Of a stretch of DNA of 64,000 nt, positions 7,823-15,649 are shown piece by piece. The stretch comes from Microbacterium stercoris. GTDB lineage: Bacteria > Actinomycetota > Actinomycetes > Actinomycetales > Microbacteriaceae. The translations under genes were made by a program, and so were the position numbers. The stretch lies in assembly GCF_017592545.1 (NCBI RefSeq), contig NZ_JAGFOA010000008.1, positions 28,091 through 92,090 on the forward strand, given 5' to 3'. The first letter of the stretch is position 1, and the number at the start of each line of letters is the position of its first letter. The notes beneath the pieces were generated by a model. It was not told the DNA's origin. It was given only the letters and a program-made list of their open reading frames with translations, and ran no database searches.

Positions 7823-10800
7823 TCAGCCCAACTCCACCAGGCGGTCGGTGGCGCGGCGGTCGGAGGGGCGGTGCGAGACGAGCAGCACGATGCGGTCGGC
7901 GGTGGCCGCGCGCAGGTCGTGCATCATCGCGTCGGCGGTCGGAGCATCGAGGTGCGCGGTGGGCTCGTCGAGCAGGATCACCGAGGCATCCGTCAGCAGC
8001 GCGCGGGCGACCGCGAGACGCTGACGCTCTCCGCCGGAGAGCGCGGATCCGCCCGCACCCACGCGGGTGTCGAGACCGTGCGGCAGCCCCTCGAGCAGCA
8101 GGCCGAGGCCGACCCGCCCGAGCACCTCGCGCATCTCGGACTCGGCGGCCCTGGGGCGCGCGAGCAGGAGATTGCCCCGCAGCGTCGAGTCGAACACGTA
8201 CGCATCCTGCGGGCACCACGCGACGCGCTCGCGCCACGCGGCGGCGTCGAGCTCGGCGAGAGGAGTGCCGTCGACCCGCACGGATCCGTCGGCGGCCGGC
8301 AGCGCGCCCATCACGATCGAGAGCAGGGTCGACTTGCCCGATCCGCTGGGCCCCGCCACAACGAGCCACTCGCCCGCGCGGGCCCGGGCGGTGAGACCCG
8401 CGAACACGGGGGTCTCGCCGTAGCGGGCCGCGATGTGGTCGAGCGAGAGGTCGCGGATCGGCGAGGCCGGGATCGTCGTGCCCGCGGCCGCAGAGGGCGT
8501 CTCGTTCTCGAGCGGACGGATGCGGTCGCGCACCTCACGCAGCGCCGGCAGGCGGTGCGCCGCGGCCACGACATCGGCGAGGGGCTCGAGCGCGGCCAGC
8601 GTCAGCAGCGCGATGACGCAGGCGAGCTCGGCGCGTGCCCCGGTCGCCAGCGGCGCCACCGCCACGGCGAGGCCCGTGGTCGCGAGCACCACCAGCGCCG
8701 TGCCGAGTCCCGCGCCCCATGCGCCGCGCCGCTCGCCGCGGGCGAGGCGGCGCTGCGCGGCCTCGAGCGTCGCGAGCGCCGGGGTCGTCACGCCGTTCGC
8801 GCGCAGGTCGTCGGTCGCCGCGGTGAGCGCGGCTGTGCCGCGCACGATCGCCGAGCGCTCGGCGATGCGCGTGCGCTGGGCCCCGCGCGCCGCGGCGGTC
8901 GAGAGCCACGCGGCCACCGCGGTGGCGACGCCGAGCGTGAGGCCAACCGCGCCGGTGAGCGCGGGCAGCACGAACGCGGTGGTGATCGTGACGCCGACGA
9001 TCGACAGCGCACCGACCACGAGCGGGGGGATGATGCGCGGCAGCAGGTCGCGCAGCTCGTCCGCGAGGATCACGAGGTAGTCGACCGGGGATCCGCCCTC
9101 CAGCAGGCGCCGCGATCCGGCCCCGCGCGAGGCGATCGACCGCCACAGCCGCAGCCGCAGCGCATCCACCATCCGGAACGCCGCCTCGTGGGTGAACAGG
9201 CGCTCGGTGTACCGTGCGACCGATCGCCCGATGCCGAAGAACCGCACGCCGACGATGGCCACGAGCAGGTACATGATGTACTCCTCGACGCTCGCCCGCA
9301 CGATCAGCCACCCCGACACCGCGCTGAGCGCGAGGCCCAGACCGACGGCGATGAAGGCGAGCAGGGTGCCGAGGATCCACGGGCCGGTGGCGGACGCCGG
9401 CCGCCTCGCCTCGTCGCTGCGCTCGTCGCTCGGCGAGCGAGGGGGAACCACGGCCGGGATCGCCGCCGCCCGCTCATCGAGCGAGGGAGCAGCGACCGCG
9501 TCGCGACGCTCGACGCCGGGCACGCCCCCGACCTCGACGAACGCGTCCGCCAGCGCGAGCGTCTCGGGCTCGTGCGTCGCGAGCACCACCGTGCAGCGCG
9601 GCGCGCGGGCTCGGATCGCCGCGCGCACGAGCTCGGCCGACGCGGCATCGAGGTGGGCGGTGGGCTCGTCGAGCAGCAGCAGGGTCGCGCCCCGGTCGAC
9701 GCGCGCGAGTGCCCGGGCCACCGCAAGGCGGCGCAGCTCGCCGGGGCTGAGCTCGGCGATCCGCGCATCGGCCCGCTCAGCGAGGCCCAGCTCGCCGAGC
9801 GCCGCCGCGTCTGCGCCGTAGAGAGCGAGCTCCTCGCGCGGGGTGGCGGCGAAGCCGTGCGGCGCCTGCGGCGTGTACGCGATGCGATCCGGATCCGTGC
9901 CCGTGACGGATCCGGTGACGGTGGCGGCTGCGGGGAGGGTGCCGGCCAGGGCGGCGAGCAGCGTCGACTTGCCCGCGCCCGAGGGGCCTGTCACGGCCGT
10001 GATGCCCGCGAGGTGCGCGGTCACGGGCCCGAGGGCCGCGCGACCGGGGTAGGTGACGGCGATGCCGTCGAGGGCGATGCCGTCGTGGGGGTGTGGGGCG
10101 TCTCGACTCGCTTCGCTCGCTCGACGAACGAGGGGGGAGGAGCCCGCGGCGCGAGCGAGGGGGGAGGAGCCCGCGGCGCGAGCGAGGGGGGAGGGGCCCG
10201 CGGGGCGCGCGAGGGGGGAGGGCTCCGCAGGGCGCGCGAGGGGGGAGGCGCCCAGCAGCTCGCGCACACGGCCGAGCGCCGAGAGGCCGTTCTGGGACGC
10301 GTGGAACGCCGTGCCCACGTCGCGCAGCACCGTGAAGCACTCCGGCGCGAGCACCAGGACGAGCAGGGCTGCCTCGAGCGTGACGCCGTCGTGCATCAGA
10401 CGCAGGCCCAGGAAGACGGCGACCACCGCCACCGAGATCGTCGCGATCAGCTCGAGAGCCAGGGCGGAGAGGAACGCCGTGCGCAGCGTCTCCTGCGTGC
10501 GCTCGCGGTAGCGGCGCTGGATGCCCTCGAGAGCGGCCGATTGATCCGCGACACGGTTCAGGCCGACGAGCACCGGAAGCCCGCGGGCGAGCTCGGTGAG
10601 GTGATCGGCGAGCCGCGCCAGCGCGCGCAGCGCCTCGTCGGTGCGCGACTGCGTGTGCCGGCCGATCAACACCATGAAGAAGGGGATCAGCGGCACGGTC
10701 ACCACGACGATGAGGGCGCTGAACCAGTCGGCACCCAGGATGCGCAGCCCCACGATGACCGGCACGACCGCCGCCGCGATCATCGCGGGCAGGCTGCGCA

Positions 10801-11371
10801 CGTAGTAATCGTCGAGCTCGTCGAGCCCGTCGGTGGCGAGCACGGCGACTCCGCCCTCGCCGCTCGCGCCGCCGCGCGCGATCCACTGCCACAGGTCGCG
10901 TCGCAGCGTGCCCTTCACGGCGATCGCGATGCGTCGCGCGACCACGTCGGTGGCCCACGCCGACACCGAGCGCAGCAGGGCTCCCGTGAGACCGAGGATC
11001 AGGATCCCTCGCGCGTCGAGGGATCCTGCCTGGAGACCGGCGATGCCCGCCGCGATCGCGCCCGCGACGAGCACGAGCCCCAGCGCACGCAGCGCGGCCA
11101 GCACTCCGAGAGCGAGGATCGCTACCGGGCGCACCGGGCCGAGCTCGGGCCGGGTGGCGGCGCGGCGCGGGCGCGCGGCCTCGATGAGCCACGGGTCGTT
11201 GCCGGTGGGCGTGGGGGTGGCGGTGCCGTGGGCAAGGCCGGGGCCTGCGCCGGGTGCGGGGCGTCTCGACTCGCTCGTTCCTCGCTCGCTCGACGAGCGG
11301 GAGGGGGTTCCTCGCTCGCTCGACGAGCGGGAGGCGGACGAACGGGCGGGGAGCGGAGCGTCAACGCCCAT
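7823..11371 (-). CDS. cydDC: fused CydDC ABC exporter for cytochrome bd assembly
   Basis: One 1182-residue chain joins CydD and CydC, the heterodimeric ABC exporter of cysteine/glutathione needed to assemble cytochrome bd. Order: membrane domain 1 (about 79-360), ATPase 1 (Walker A GPSGAGKST near 460, signature LSPGELRRLAVARAL, Walker B LLLLDEPTAHLD), membrane domain 2 (about 660-930), ATPase 2 (Walker A GPSGSGKST near 1006, signature LSGGERQRLAVARAL, Walker B VILLDEPTAHLD). The ATG overlaps the cydB stop by 11 bases. The N-terminus (residues 8-39) and both interdomain linkers (372-428, 624-654) are Ser/Arg- or Pro/Ala-rich stretches encoded by repeats. Fusion is usual in actinobacteria; the repeat-built linkers are not. 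Confidence 0.93.
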   Translation of the reverse strand: MGVDAPLPARSSASRSSSERGTPSRSSSERGTSESRRPAPGAGPGLAHGTATPTPTGNDPWLIEAARPRRAATRPELGPVRPVAILALGVLAALRALGLVLVAGAIAAGIAGLQAGSLDARGILILGLTGALLRSVSAWATDVVARRIAIAVKGTLRRDLWQWIARGGASGEGGVAVLATDGLDELDDYYVRSLPAMIAAAVVPVIVGLRILGADWFSALIVVVTVPLIPFFMVLIGRHTQSRTDEALRALARLADHLTELARGLPVLVGLNRVADQSAALEGIQRRYRERTQETLRTAFLSALALELIATISVAVVAVFLGLRLMHDGVTLEAALLVLVLAPECFTVLRDVGTAFHASQNGLSALGRVRELLGASPLARPAEPSPLARPAGPSPLARAAGSSPLARAAGSSPLVRRASEASRDAPHPHDGIALDGIAVTYPGRAALGPVTAHLAGITAVTGPSGAGKSTLLAALAGTLPAAATVTGSVTGTDPDRIAYTPQAPHGFAATPREELALYGADAAALGELGLAERADARIAELSPGELRRLAVARALARVDRGATLLLLDEPTAHLDAASAELVRAAIRARAPRCTVVLATHEPETLALADAFVEVGGVPGVERRDAVAAPSLDERAAAIPAVVPPRSPSDERSDEARRPASATGPWILGTLLAFIAVGLGLALSAVSGWLIVRASVEEYIMYLLVAIVGVRFFGIGRSVARYTERLFTHEAAFRMVDALRLRLWRSIASRGAGSRRLLEGGSPVDYLVILADELRDLLPRIIPPLVVGALSIVGVTITTAFVLPALTGAVGLTLGVATAVAAWLSTAAARGAQRTRIAERSAIVRGTAALTAATDDLRANGVTTPALATLEAAQRRLARGERRGAWGAGLGTALVVLATTGLAVAVAPLATGARAELACVIALLTLAALEPLADVVAAAHRLPALREVRDRIRPLENETPSAAAGTTIPASPIRDLSLDHIAARYGETPVFAGLTARARAGEWLVVAGPSGSGKSTLLSIVMGALPAADGSVRVDGTPLAELDAAAWRERVAWCPQDAYVFDSTLRGNLLLARPRAAESEMREVLGRVGLGLLLEGLPHGLDTRVGAGGSALSGGERQRLAVARALLTDASVILLDEPTAHLDAPTADAMMHDLRAATADRIVLLVSHRPSDRRATDRLVELG
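9411..9513. repeat. degenerate short repeats in the CydDC ATPase 1-membrane domain 2 linker
   Basis: CGTCGCTCGGCGAGCGAGGG and CGCTCATCGAGCGAGGGAGC are diverged forms of the genome's short repeat. They encode the linker containing SLDERAAAIPAVVPPRSPSD and SDEARRPASA, outside either conserved domain. Confidence 0.65.
10096..10258. repeat. short repeat plus 27-bp tandem array in the first CydDC linker
   Basis: A full reverse-orientation repeat (10096-10132, GGCGTCTCGACTCGCTTCGC and on) runs into four units of 27 bp starting GAGGGGGGAGG(A/G)GC at 10130, 10157, 10184 and 10211, and a partial fifth at 10238. Read in frame, each unit gives nine residues of the form SPLAR(A/P)AG(S/P). The array sits between membrane domain 1 and ATPase 1. 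Confidence 0.85.
11258..11334. repeat. short repeats encoding the CydDC N-terminus
   Basis: GGCGTCTCGACTCGCTCGTT then CTCGCTCGCTCGACGAGCGG, and a second partial CTCGCTCGCTCGACGAGCGG. They encode the (S)RSSSERGT-like residues 8-39 between the cydB-coupled ATG and the first membrane domain. Confidence 0.8.
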
Positions 11372-12404
11372 TCGGGGAGAGGATCGCCGGGAGGAAGCCG
11401 TGGGCCGCGGGGATCGCGCCCGGGGTGACGCGCTTGCGGAAGATCCAGTACGACCACGCCTGGTAGCCGAGCACCAGGGGCAGGAAGATCGCCGCGACGA
11501 CGGTCATCACCCCCAGGGTGTACGGGCTGTTGGAGGCGTTCCACACCGTGAGGCCGTGCGCGGGGTCGAGCGTCGAGGGCAGGACGTAGGGGAACATGCC
11601 CGCGAAGATCGAGCCGGCGCCGAACAGCATAAACGCGGCGTAGCCGACGAACGCGCGGCCCTCGCGGCGGGCCCGCGCTCCGACGAATCCGAACACCGCC
11701 CCGAGCACCGCGAGCACCACCAGCGCCCACGAGAACCACGTGCCGCCGTGCTGGAACTGCACCCACAGCGCCCATACCGCGCCCGGCAGCAGCCCGACAG
11801 GGCCCCAGGTCGCGGCGTAGCGCCCGGCGCGCTCGCGCACCGCTCCGTCGCTCTTGAGCGCGAGGAACGTGGCACCGTGCGTGAGAGCGAAGCCCACCAG
11901 AGCGAGCCCGCCGATCACCGCGGGCCAGCTCAGCCAGGCGAAGGGCCCGCCGACGCGGTCGCCGTACTCGTCGAGCGGCAGGCCCGTCGAGGTGATCGCG
12001 AGCGCGGCTCCCACGCAGAACGACACCACGAGGGATCCGAGACCCAGTGCCCACGTCCAGAACGTGGCCCAGCGCGGATCGGTCATCTTGCCGCGGTACT
12101 CGATGCTCACCGCGCGCAGGATCAGACCCAGCAGCGCGATGGTCAGCGCGACGTAGAGACCCGAGAACAGCGAGGCGTACCAGGCGGGGAAGGCCGCGAA
12201 CAGGGCCGCACCGGCCGTGATCAGCCACACCTCGTTGCCGTCCCACACGGGGCCGATCGTGTTGAGCATCACGCGGCGCTCGCGGTCGTCCTTCGTGGAG
12301 AAGATCATGTGCATCCCGACGCCGAGATCGAACCCCTCCAGCAGCAGGAAGCCGATCCAGAGCACGCCGATCGCGACGAACCAGACCACAGGCAGAACAT
12401 CCAT
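11361..12404 (-). CDS. cydB: cytochrome bd ubiquinol/menaquinol oxidase subunit II
   Basis: Membrane subunit of the high-affinity terminal oxidase that partners CydA. The 347-residue protein shows the family N-terminus (WFVAIGVLWIGFLLLEGFDLG) and the GPVWDGNEVWL motif at about residues 52-62, with eight or nine predicted membrane segments. It starts 18 bases after the cydA stop, with GGGAAGG just upstream of the ATG, and overlaps the start of cydDC. Order cydA-cydB-cydDC is the standard actinobacterial operon. Confidence 0.96.
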   Translation of the reverse strand: MDVLPVVWFVAIGVLWIGFLLLEGFDLGVGMHMIFSTKDDRERRVMLNTIGPVWDGNEVWLITAGAALFAAFPAWYASLFSGLYVALTIALLGLILRAVSIEYRGKMTDPRWATFWTWALGLGSLVVSFCVGAALAITSTGLPLDEYGDRVGGPFAWLSWPAVIGGLALVGFALTHGATFLALKSDGAVRERAGRYAATWGPVGLLPGAVWALWVQFQHGGTWFSWALVVLAVLGAVFGFVGARARREGRAFVGYAAFMLFGAGSIFAGMFPYVLPSTLDPAHGLTVWNASNSPYTLGVMTVVAAIFLPLVLGYQAWSYWIFRKRVTPGAIPAAHGFLPAILSPNGR

Positions 12405-12422
12405 GAGAAATCCCTTCCCTGA

Positions 12423-14027
12423 TCAGTACGCGAACGCGAGGACGTCGGAATCGGACGAGGGGCGATCCGGATCATCCGGATCGTCGGGCCCTCGATCGGT
12501 GCGCTCGATGCCGTGCTCCATGTCGGGCATCGCGGCGGCCACGCCGCCCCGGGCGTACTTGAAGAGCAGGATCAGCAGCACCACCATCAGCACGCCGTAG
12601 ACGGCGGTGAGCGAGATGACCGAGAACAGCAGTTCGCCGACCGTCGCGCTCGGCGAGACCGCGGCCGCGGTGAACATAAACACCGCGTCGTTTCCCCAGT
12701 ACGCGGGGTTGGGGGCGACGACGAAGGGCTGCCGGCCCATCTCGGTGAAGATCCAGCCGGCGATGTTCGCGGCGAACGGCGCGGTGATGCCGACCAGCGC
12801 GAGGCGCGCGATGCCCTTCGACTTCGGCACGGTGCCCTTGCGAGTCAGCCACAGCGCGACCACGGCGGCAGCCGCGGGGATCGCGCCGAGCCCGATCATC
12901 AGGCGGAAGCCCCAGTAGGTGACCCACATGACCGGCACGTAATGGATCTCGGCACCCGCGCGGTCGCCGAGGCGCGGGTCGTCGGGCAGGTTCGTGCCGA
13001 ACAGCTCCTGGTACTGCGGCTCGAGGTCCTTGATGCCGGGCATCTCGGCCCCGAAGTCGCCCGTGGCGAGGAAGCCGAGCAGGCCGTGCACCTCGATGAT
13101 CGGCGTGACCTCGCTGCAGTCGCGGGCGCCCGGATCGCCGATCGACAGGATCGAGAACGAGCTTCCGGAGGTGCACGCGGCCTCGGCGGCCGCCATCTTC
13201 ATCGGCTGCTGCTCGTACATGAGCTTGGCCTGCCAGTCGCCGGTGAGGGCGACGGCGCCGAAGCCCACGATCGCGACCACCGCGCCGATGCGCAGCGAGC
13301 GCAGCCACACCCCGTGGTCGAGCTTGTCGCGACCGACGATGTGCGGGTTCTCGCCGACGACCACGCGGCCCTCGGAGTCGACCGAGTCGATGCCGTCGTG
13401 GCGGCGGCGCCACAGGTGGTGCCAGGCGATGCCGAGCAGGAACATGCCGCCGACCATCAGCGCGCCGGCGATGGTGTGGGAGAACGCGGCGATCGCCGTG
13501 TTGTTGCTCAGCACGGCCCAGATGTCGTTCATGACGGGGCGGCCGTTCTCGCCGATCTCGACGCCGACCGGGTGCTGCATCCACGAGTTCGCGGCGATGA
13601 TGAAGAACGCCGACATCCACGACCCGATCACGGCCAGCCAGAGCGCGGCGAGGTGCACCCCCTTGCGCAGCCGGCCCCATCCGAAGATCCACACGCCGAG
13701 GAAGGTCGACTCGGCGAAGAACGCGAGCAGGCCCTCCATGGCGAGCGGCGCGCCGAAGACGTCGCCGACGAAGCGCGAGTAGTCGCTCCACGCCATGCCG
13801 AACTGGAACTCCTGCACGAGGCCGGTGGCCACGCCCAGGATGAAGTTGATGAGGTAGAGCTTCCCCCAGAACTTCGTCATGCGCAGCCAGCGCTCATCGC
13901 CGGTGCGCACCCAGAGGGTCTGCAGGATCGCGACGCACGCGCCGAGCCCGAGCGTCAGGGGCACGAGAAGGAAGTGGTAGACGGTGGTGATGCCGAACTG
14001 CCAGCGGGCGATGTCGAGCGGATCCAT
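12423..14027 (-). CDS. cydA: cytochrome bd oxidase subunit I
   Basis: Carries hemes b558, b595 and d and oxidises quinol while reducing oxygen. The 534-residue sequence has His18 (TTVYHFLLV), the b558 His in AFSHTIAGAL, and the b558 Met in GWIFTEMGRQPF. The Q-loop region KLMYEQQPMKMAAAEA follows. The short Q-loop form (about 500-540 residues) is typical of Gram-positives. The C-terminal tail is acidic (DRGPDDPDDPDRPSSDSD). The upstream 200 bases, shared with a BlaI-type repressor, contain two or more TTCTACG dyads that probably control it. Confidence 0.97.
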   Translation of the reverse strand: MDPLDIARWQFGITTVYHFLLVPLTLGLGACVAILQTLWVRTGDERWLRMTKFWGKLYLINFILGVATGLVQEFQFGMAWSDYSRFVGDVFGAPLAMEGLLAFFAESTFLGVWIFGWGRLRKGVHLAALWLAVIGSWMSAFFIIAANSWMQHPVGVEIGENGRPVMNDIWAVLSNNTAIAAFSHTIAGALMVGGMFLLGIAWHHLWRRRHDGIDSVDSEGRVVVGENPHIVGRDKLDHGVWLRSLRIGAVVAIVGFGAVALTGDWQAKLMYEQQPMKMAAAEAACTSGSSFSILSIGDPGARDCSEVTPIIEVHGLLGFLATGDFGAEMPGIKDLEPQYQELFGTNLPDDPRLGDRAGAEIHYVPVMWVTYWGFRLMIGLGAIPAAAAVVALWLTRKGTVPKSKGIARLALVGITAPFAANIAGWIFTEMGRQPFVVAPNPAYWGNDAVFMFTAAAVSPSATVGELLFSVISLTAVYGVLMVVLLILLFKYARGGVAAAMPDMEHGIERTDRGPDDPDDPDRPSSDSDVLAFAY

Positions 14028-14102
14028 GGGAGCCTCCCTGTCGCGAGGCCCGTGGGGACGTGGTGGCCTCGGTCTGATGCCGAAGCTACTCCGGCGATGT
14101 GA

Positions 14103-14172
14103 TTCTACGGAGCGTAGAAATAGTTCTACGAGGACTAGAAGTATTTCGCTTTGATGTCGAAGTAGTTCTACG
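14103..14172. promoter_or_regulatory. BlaI-type operator dyads between cydA and the repressor gene
   Basis: Dyad 1, TTCTACGGAGCGTAGAA (14103-14119), has perfect 7-bp arms. Dyad 2, TTCTACGAGGACTAGAA (14124-14140), is imperfect and centred 21 bp (two helical turns) away. Single TTCTACG half-sites follow at 14166-14172 and 14200-14206. BlaI/MecI repressors bind TAC/GTA-type dyads. Dyad 1 also overlaps TAGAAT, a candidate -10 for cydA on the minus strand. Binding is inferred. Confidence 0.65.
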
Positions 14173-14231
14173 GGCGCGCAAACCCGGGCTACCCTGGACT
14201 TCTACGATCTGCGCGCACGGAAGGGGGCGAC

Positions 14232-14591
14232 ATGGGAAGTCTGGGTGAGCTCGAGCGCTCCGTGATGGACGTGCTGTGGGACGCGGAATCCCCGGTCACG
14301 GCGTACGACGTGCAGGAGCAGCTGGAGCGCGGGCAGGGCCGTCAGCTCGCCGCGACCACGCTGCTGACCGTGCTGTCGCGCCTGGTGAAGAAGGGCTTCG
14401 TGGCGTCCGACCGCTCGGCGCGGCCTCACCGCTACCACGCCGTCGGCAGTCGCGTCGATCACGTCGCCGAGCTGATGCACGAGGTGCTGGGTGTCGCCGG
14501 CGACCGCAGCGCCGTGCTCGCGCGCTTCGTCGGAGGGGTCTCGCCCGAGGACGCCGAGGTGCTGCGCCGCCTCCTCGCCGGCGCCGTCTGA
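14232..14591 (+). CDS. BlaI/MecI/CopY-family transcriptional repressor
   Basis: A 119-residue winged-helix protein (LGELERSVMDVLWDAESPVT at the N-terminus, then LLTVLSRLVKKGFV as recognition helix and wing) with a short C-terminal dimerisation helix. Family repressors are inactivated by proteolysis by a partner M56 protease, which is encoded 4 bases downstream. The strong ribosome site GGAAGGGGG precedes the ATG. Its divergent arrangement with cydA and the shared dyads suggest it represses both itself and the bd oxidase genes. Mycobacterial BlaI acting on respiratory genes is a precedent in general terms; the link here is inference. Confidence 0.88.
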   Translation: MGSLGELERSVMDVLWDAESPVTAYDVQEQLERGQGRQLAATTLLTVLSRLVKKGFVASDRSARPHRYHAVGSRVDHVAELMHEVLGVAGDRSAVLARFVGGVSPEDAEVLRRLLAGAV

Positions 14592-14595
14592 GCCG

Positions 14596-15435
14596 ATGAC
14601 GGCCGTGCCCTGGCTGCGGCCGCTGGTCGGGGGTGATGTGATCGGGGCCCCCGGGCTGCCGATCGACGAGGTGCTGCTCATCGCTCTCGGGGCGGCGCTC
14701 GTGGCCGTGCTGCTGGCGTGGCCCGTGCCGATCCTGCTCTCGCGCGCCGCGTGGCCCGCCCGGCATCCCGGCTGGGCGCTGCTGCTGTGGCAGCTCATCG
14801 CCGTGGCCGGCGGGCTCGCCATGATCGGCGCGCTGCTGCTGGTGGGCGGCGCGCTGCTGCCGGCCGCGTGGGAGGGGCTCGCCTACGTGCTCCCCATCGC
14901 GCTCGCCCTCTACCTTCTTGTGCACCTGGCGATCACGGTGGTGCAGTTCGAGCGGCAGCGCCGCCGCCACCTCGAGCTGCTGCTGCTCCTCTCCTCGCCC
15001 CACCCGACGCAGGCCCGCACGCGCGTGCTCGACGACGCCGCACCGGTCGCCTACTGCCTGCCCCGCGGGGTCGGATCGGTCACGGTGCTGTCGCAGGGGC
15101 TGCTCGACGAGTTGCATCCGGATGAGCTCGACGCCGTGATCGCCCACGAGCGCGCCCACGTCGAGCAGCGGCACGAGGTGCTGCTGGTCGCCTTCAAGGC
15201 GTGGCGCGAGGCGCTGCCCTGGTTCCCGATCGCCGCCGTCGCGGAGAGCGAGGTCGCCGCCCTCGTCGAGATGCGCGCGGACGACAGCGCGCGGCGCTTC
15301 CTCGCGCACGCGGGCGTCGATGCCGATCCGGTGCTCGCCCGCGCCATCCTGCGCGTCGCCGGGCCCGCCGCAGACGCAGCCCCGGCCACGGGGCGCGACC
15401 GCATCCGCGACCGCTTCCTGCGCCTGGGCCGCTGA
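14596..15435 (+). CDS. M56-family (BlaR1-like) membrane metalloprotease
   Basis: A 279-residue integral membrane zinc protease with about four hydrophobic segments in the first 120 residues and the motif HERAH at residues 184-188 (His184, Glu185, His188). A further acidic residue in EMRADDSARRF could be the third ligand. It lacks the extracellular penicillin-binding domain of BlaR1, so beta-lactam sensing is unlikely. It probably cleaves the BlaI-type repressor encoded directly upstream in the same operon. The inducing signal is unknown. Confidence 0.85.
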   Translation: MTAVPWLRPLVGGDVIGAPGLPIDEVLLIALGAALVAVLLAWPVPILLSRAAWPARHPGWALLLWQLIAVAGGLAMIGALLLVGGALLPAAWEGLAYVLPIALALYLLVHLAITVVQFERQRRRHLELLLLLSSPHPTQARTRVLDDAAPVAYCLPRGVGSVTVLSQGLLDELHPDELDAVIAHERAHVEQRHEVLLVAFKAWREALPWFPIAAVAESEVAALVEMRADDSARRFLAHAGVDADPVLARAILRVAGPAADAAPATGRDRIRDRFLRLGR

Positions 15436-15448
15436 GCCCCCTCGCCCC

Positions 15449-15649
15449 TCGTTCGTCGAGCGAGCGAAGCGAGTCGAGACGCCCCGAACCCCTCGCCCCT
15501 CACCCCTCGTTCGTCGAGCGAGCGAAGCGAGTCGAGACGCCCGAACCTCTCACCCCTCGTTCGTCGAGCGAGCGAAGCGAGTCGAGACGCCCCGAACCTC
15601 CGTCGAGACGCGAATCCGCTCCCCGCGGTCAGGGCTCCCCGCGGTCAGG
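15449..15649. repeat. three forward short repeats and a 16-bp tandem duplication
   Basis: Forward copies at 15449-15482, 15507-15541 and 15557-15592, spaced by CCCCTCACCC-like bases, plus a fragment at 15601-15611. Then GCTCCCCGCGGTCAGG is repeated head to tail (15618-15633, 15634-15649), and the second copy contains the stop codon of the ROK gene. The gap between the M56 gene and the ROK gene holds only this. Confidence 0.85.

Noticed and set aside
7823..11428. Long plus-strand frame of about 1185 codons opposite cydDC
   Set aside because: It is an Arg/Glu/His-rich shadow of the cydDC codons with no domain logic, while the minus strand has complete ABC motifs.
14596..15435. BlaR1 beta-lactam sensor
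   Set aside because: The protease domain is present but the C-terminal penicillin-binding sensor domain is missing and no beta-lactamase gene is nearby.
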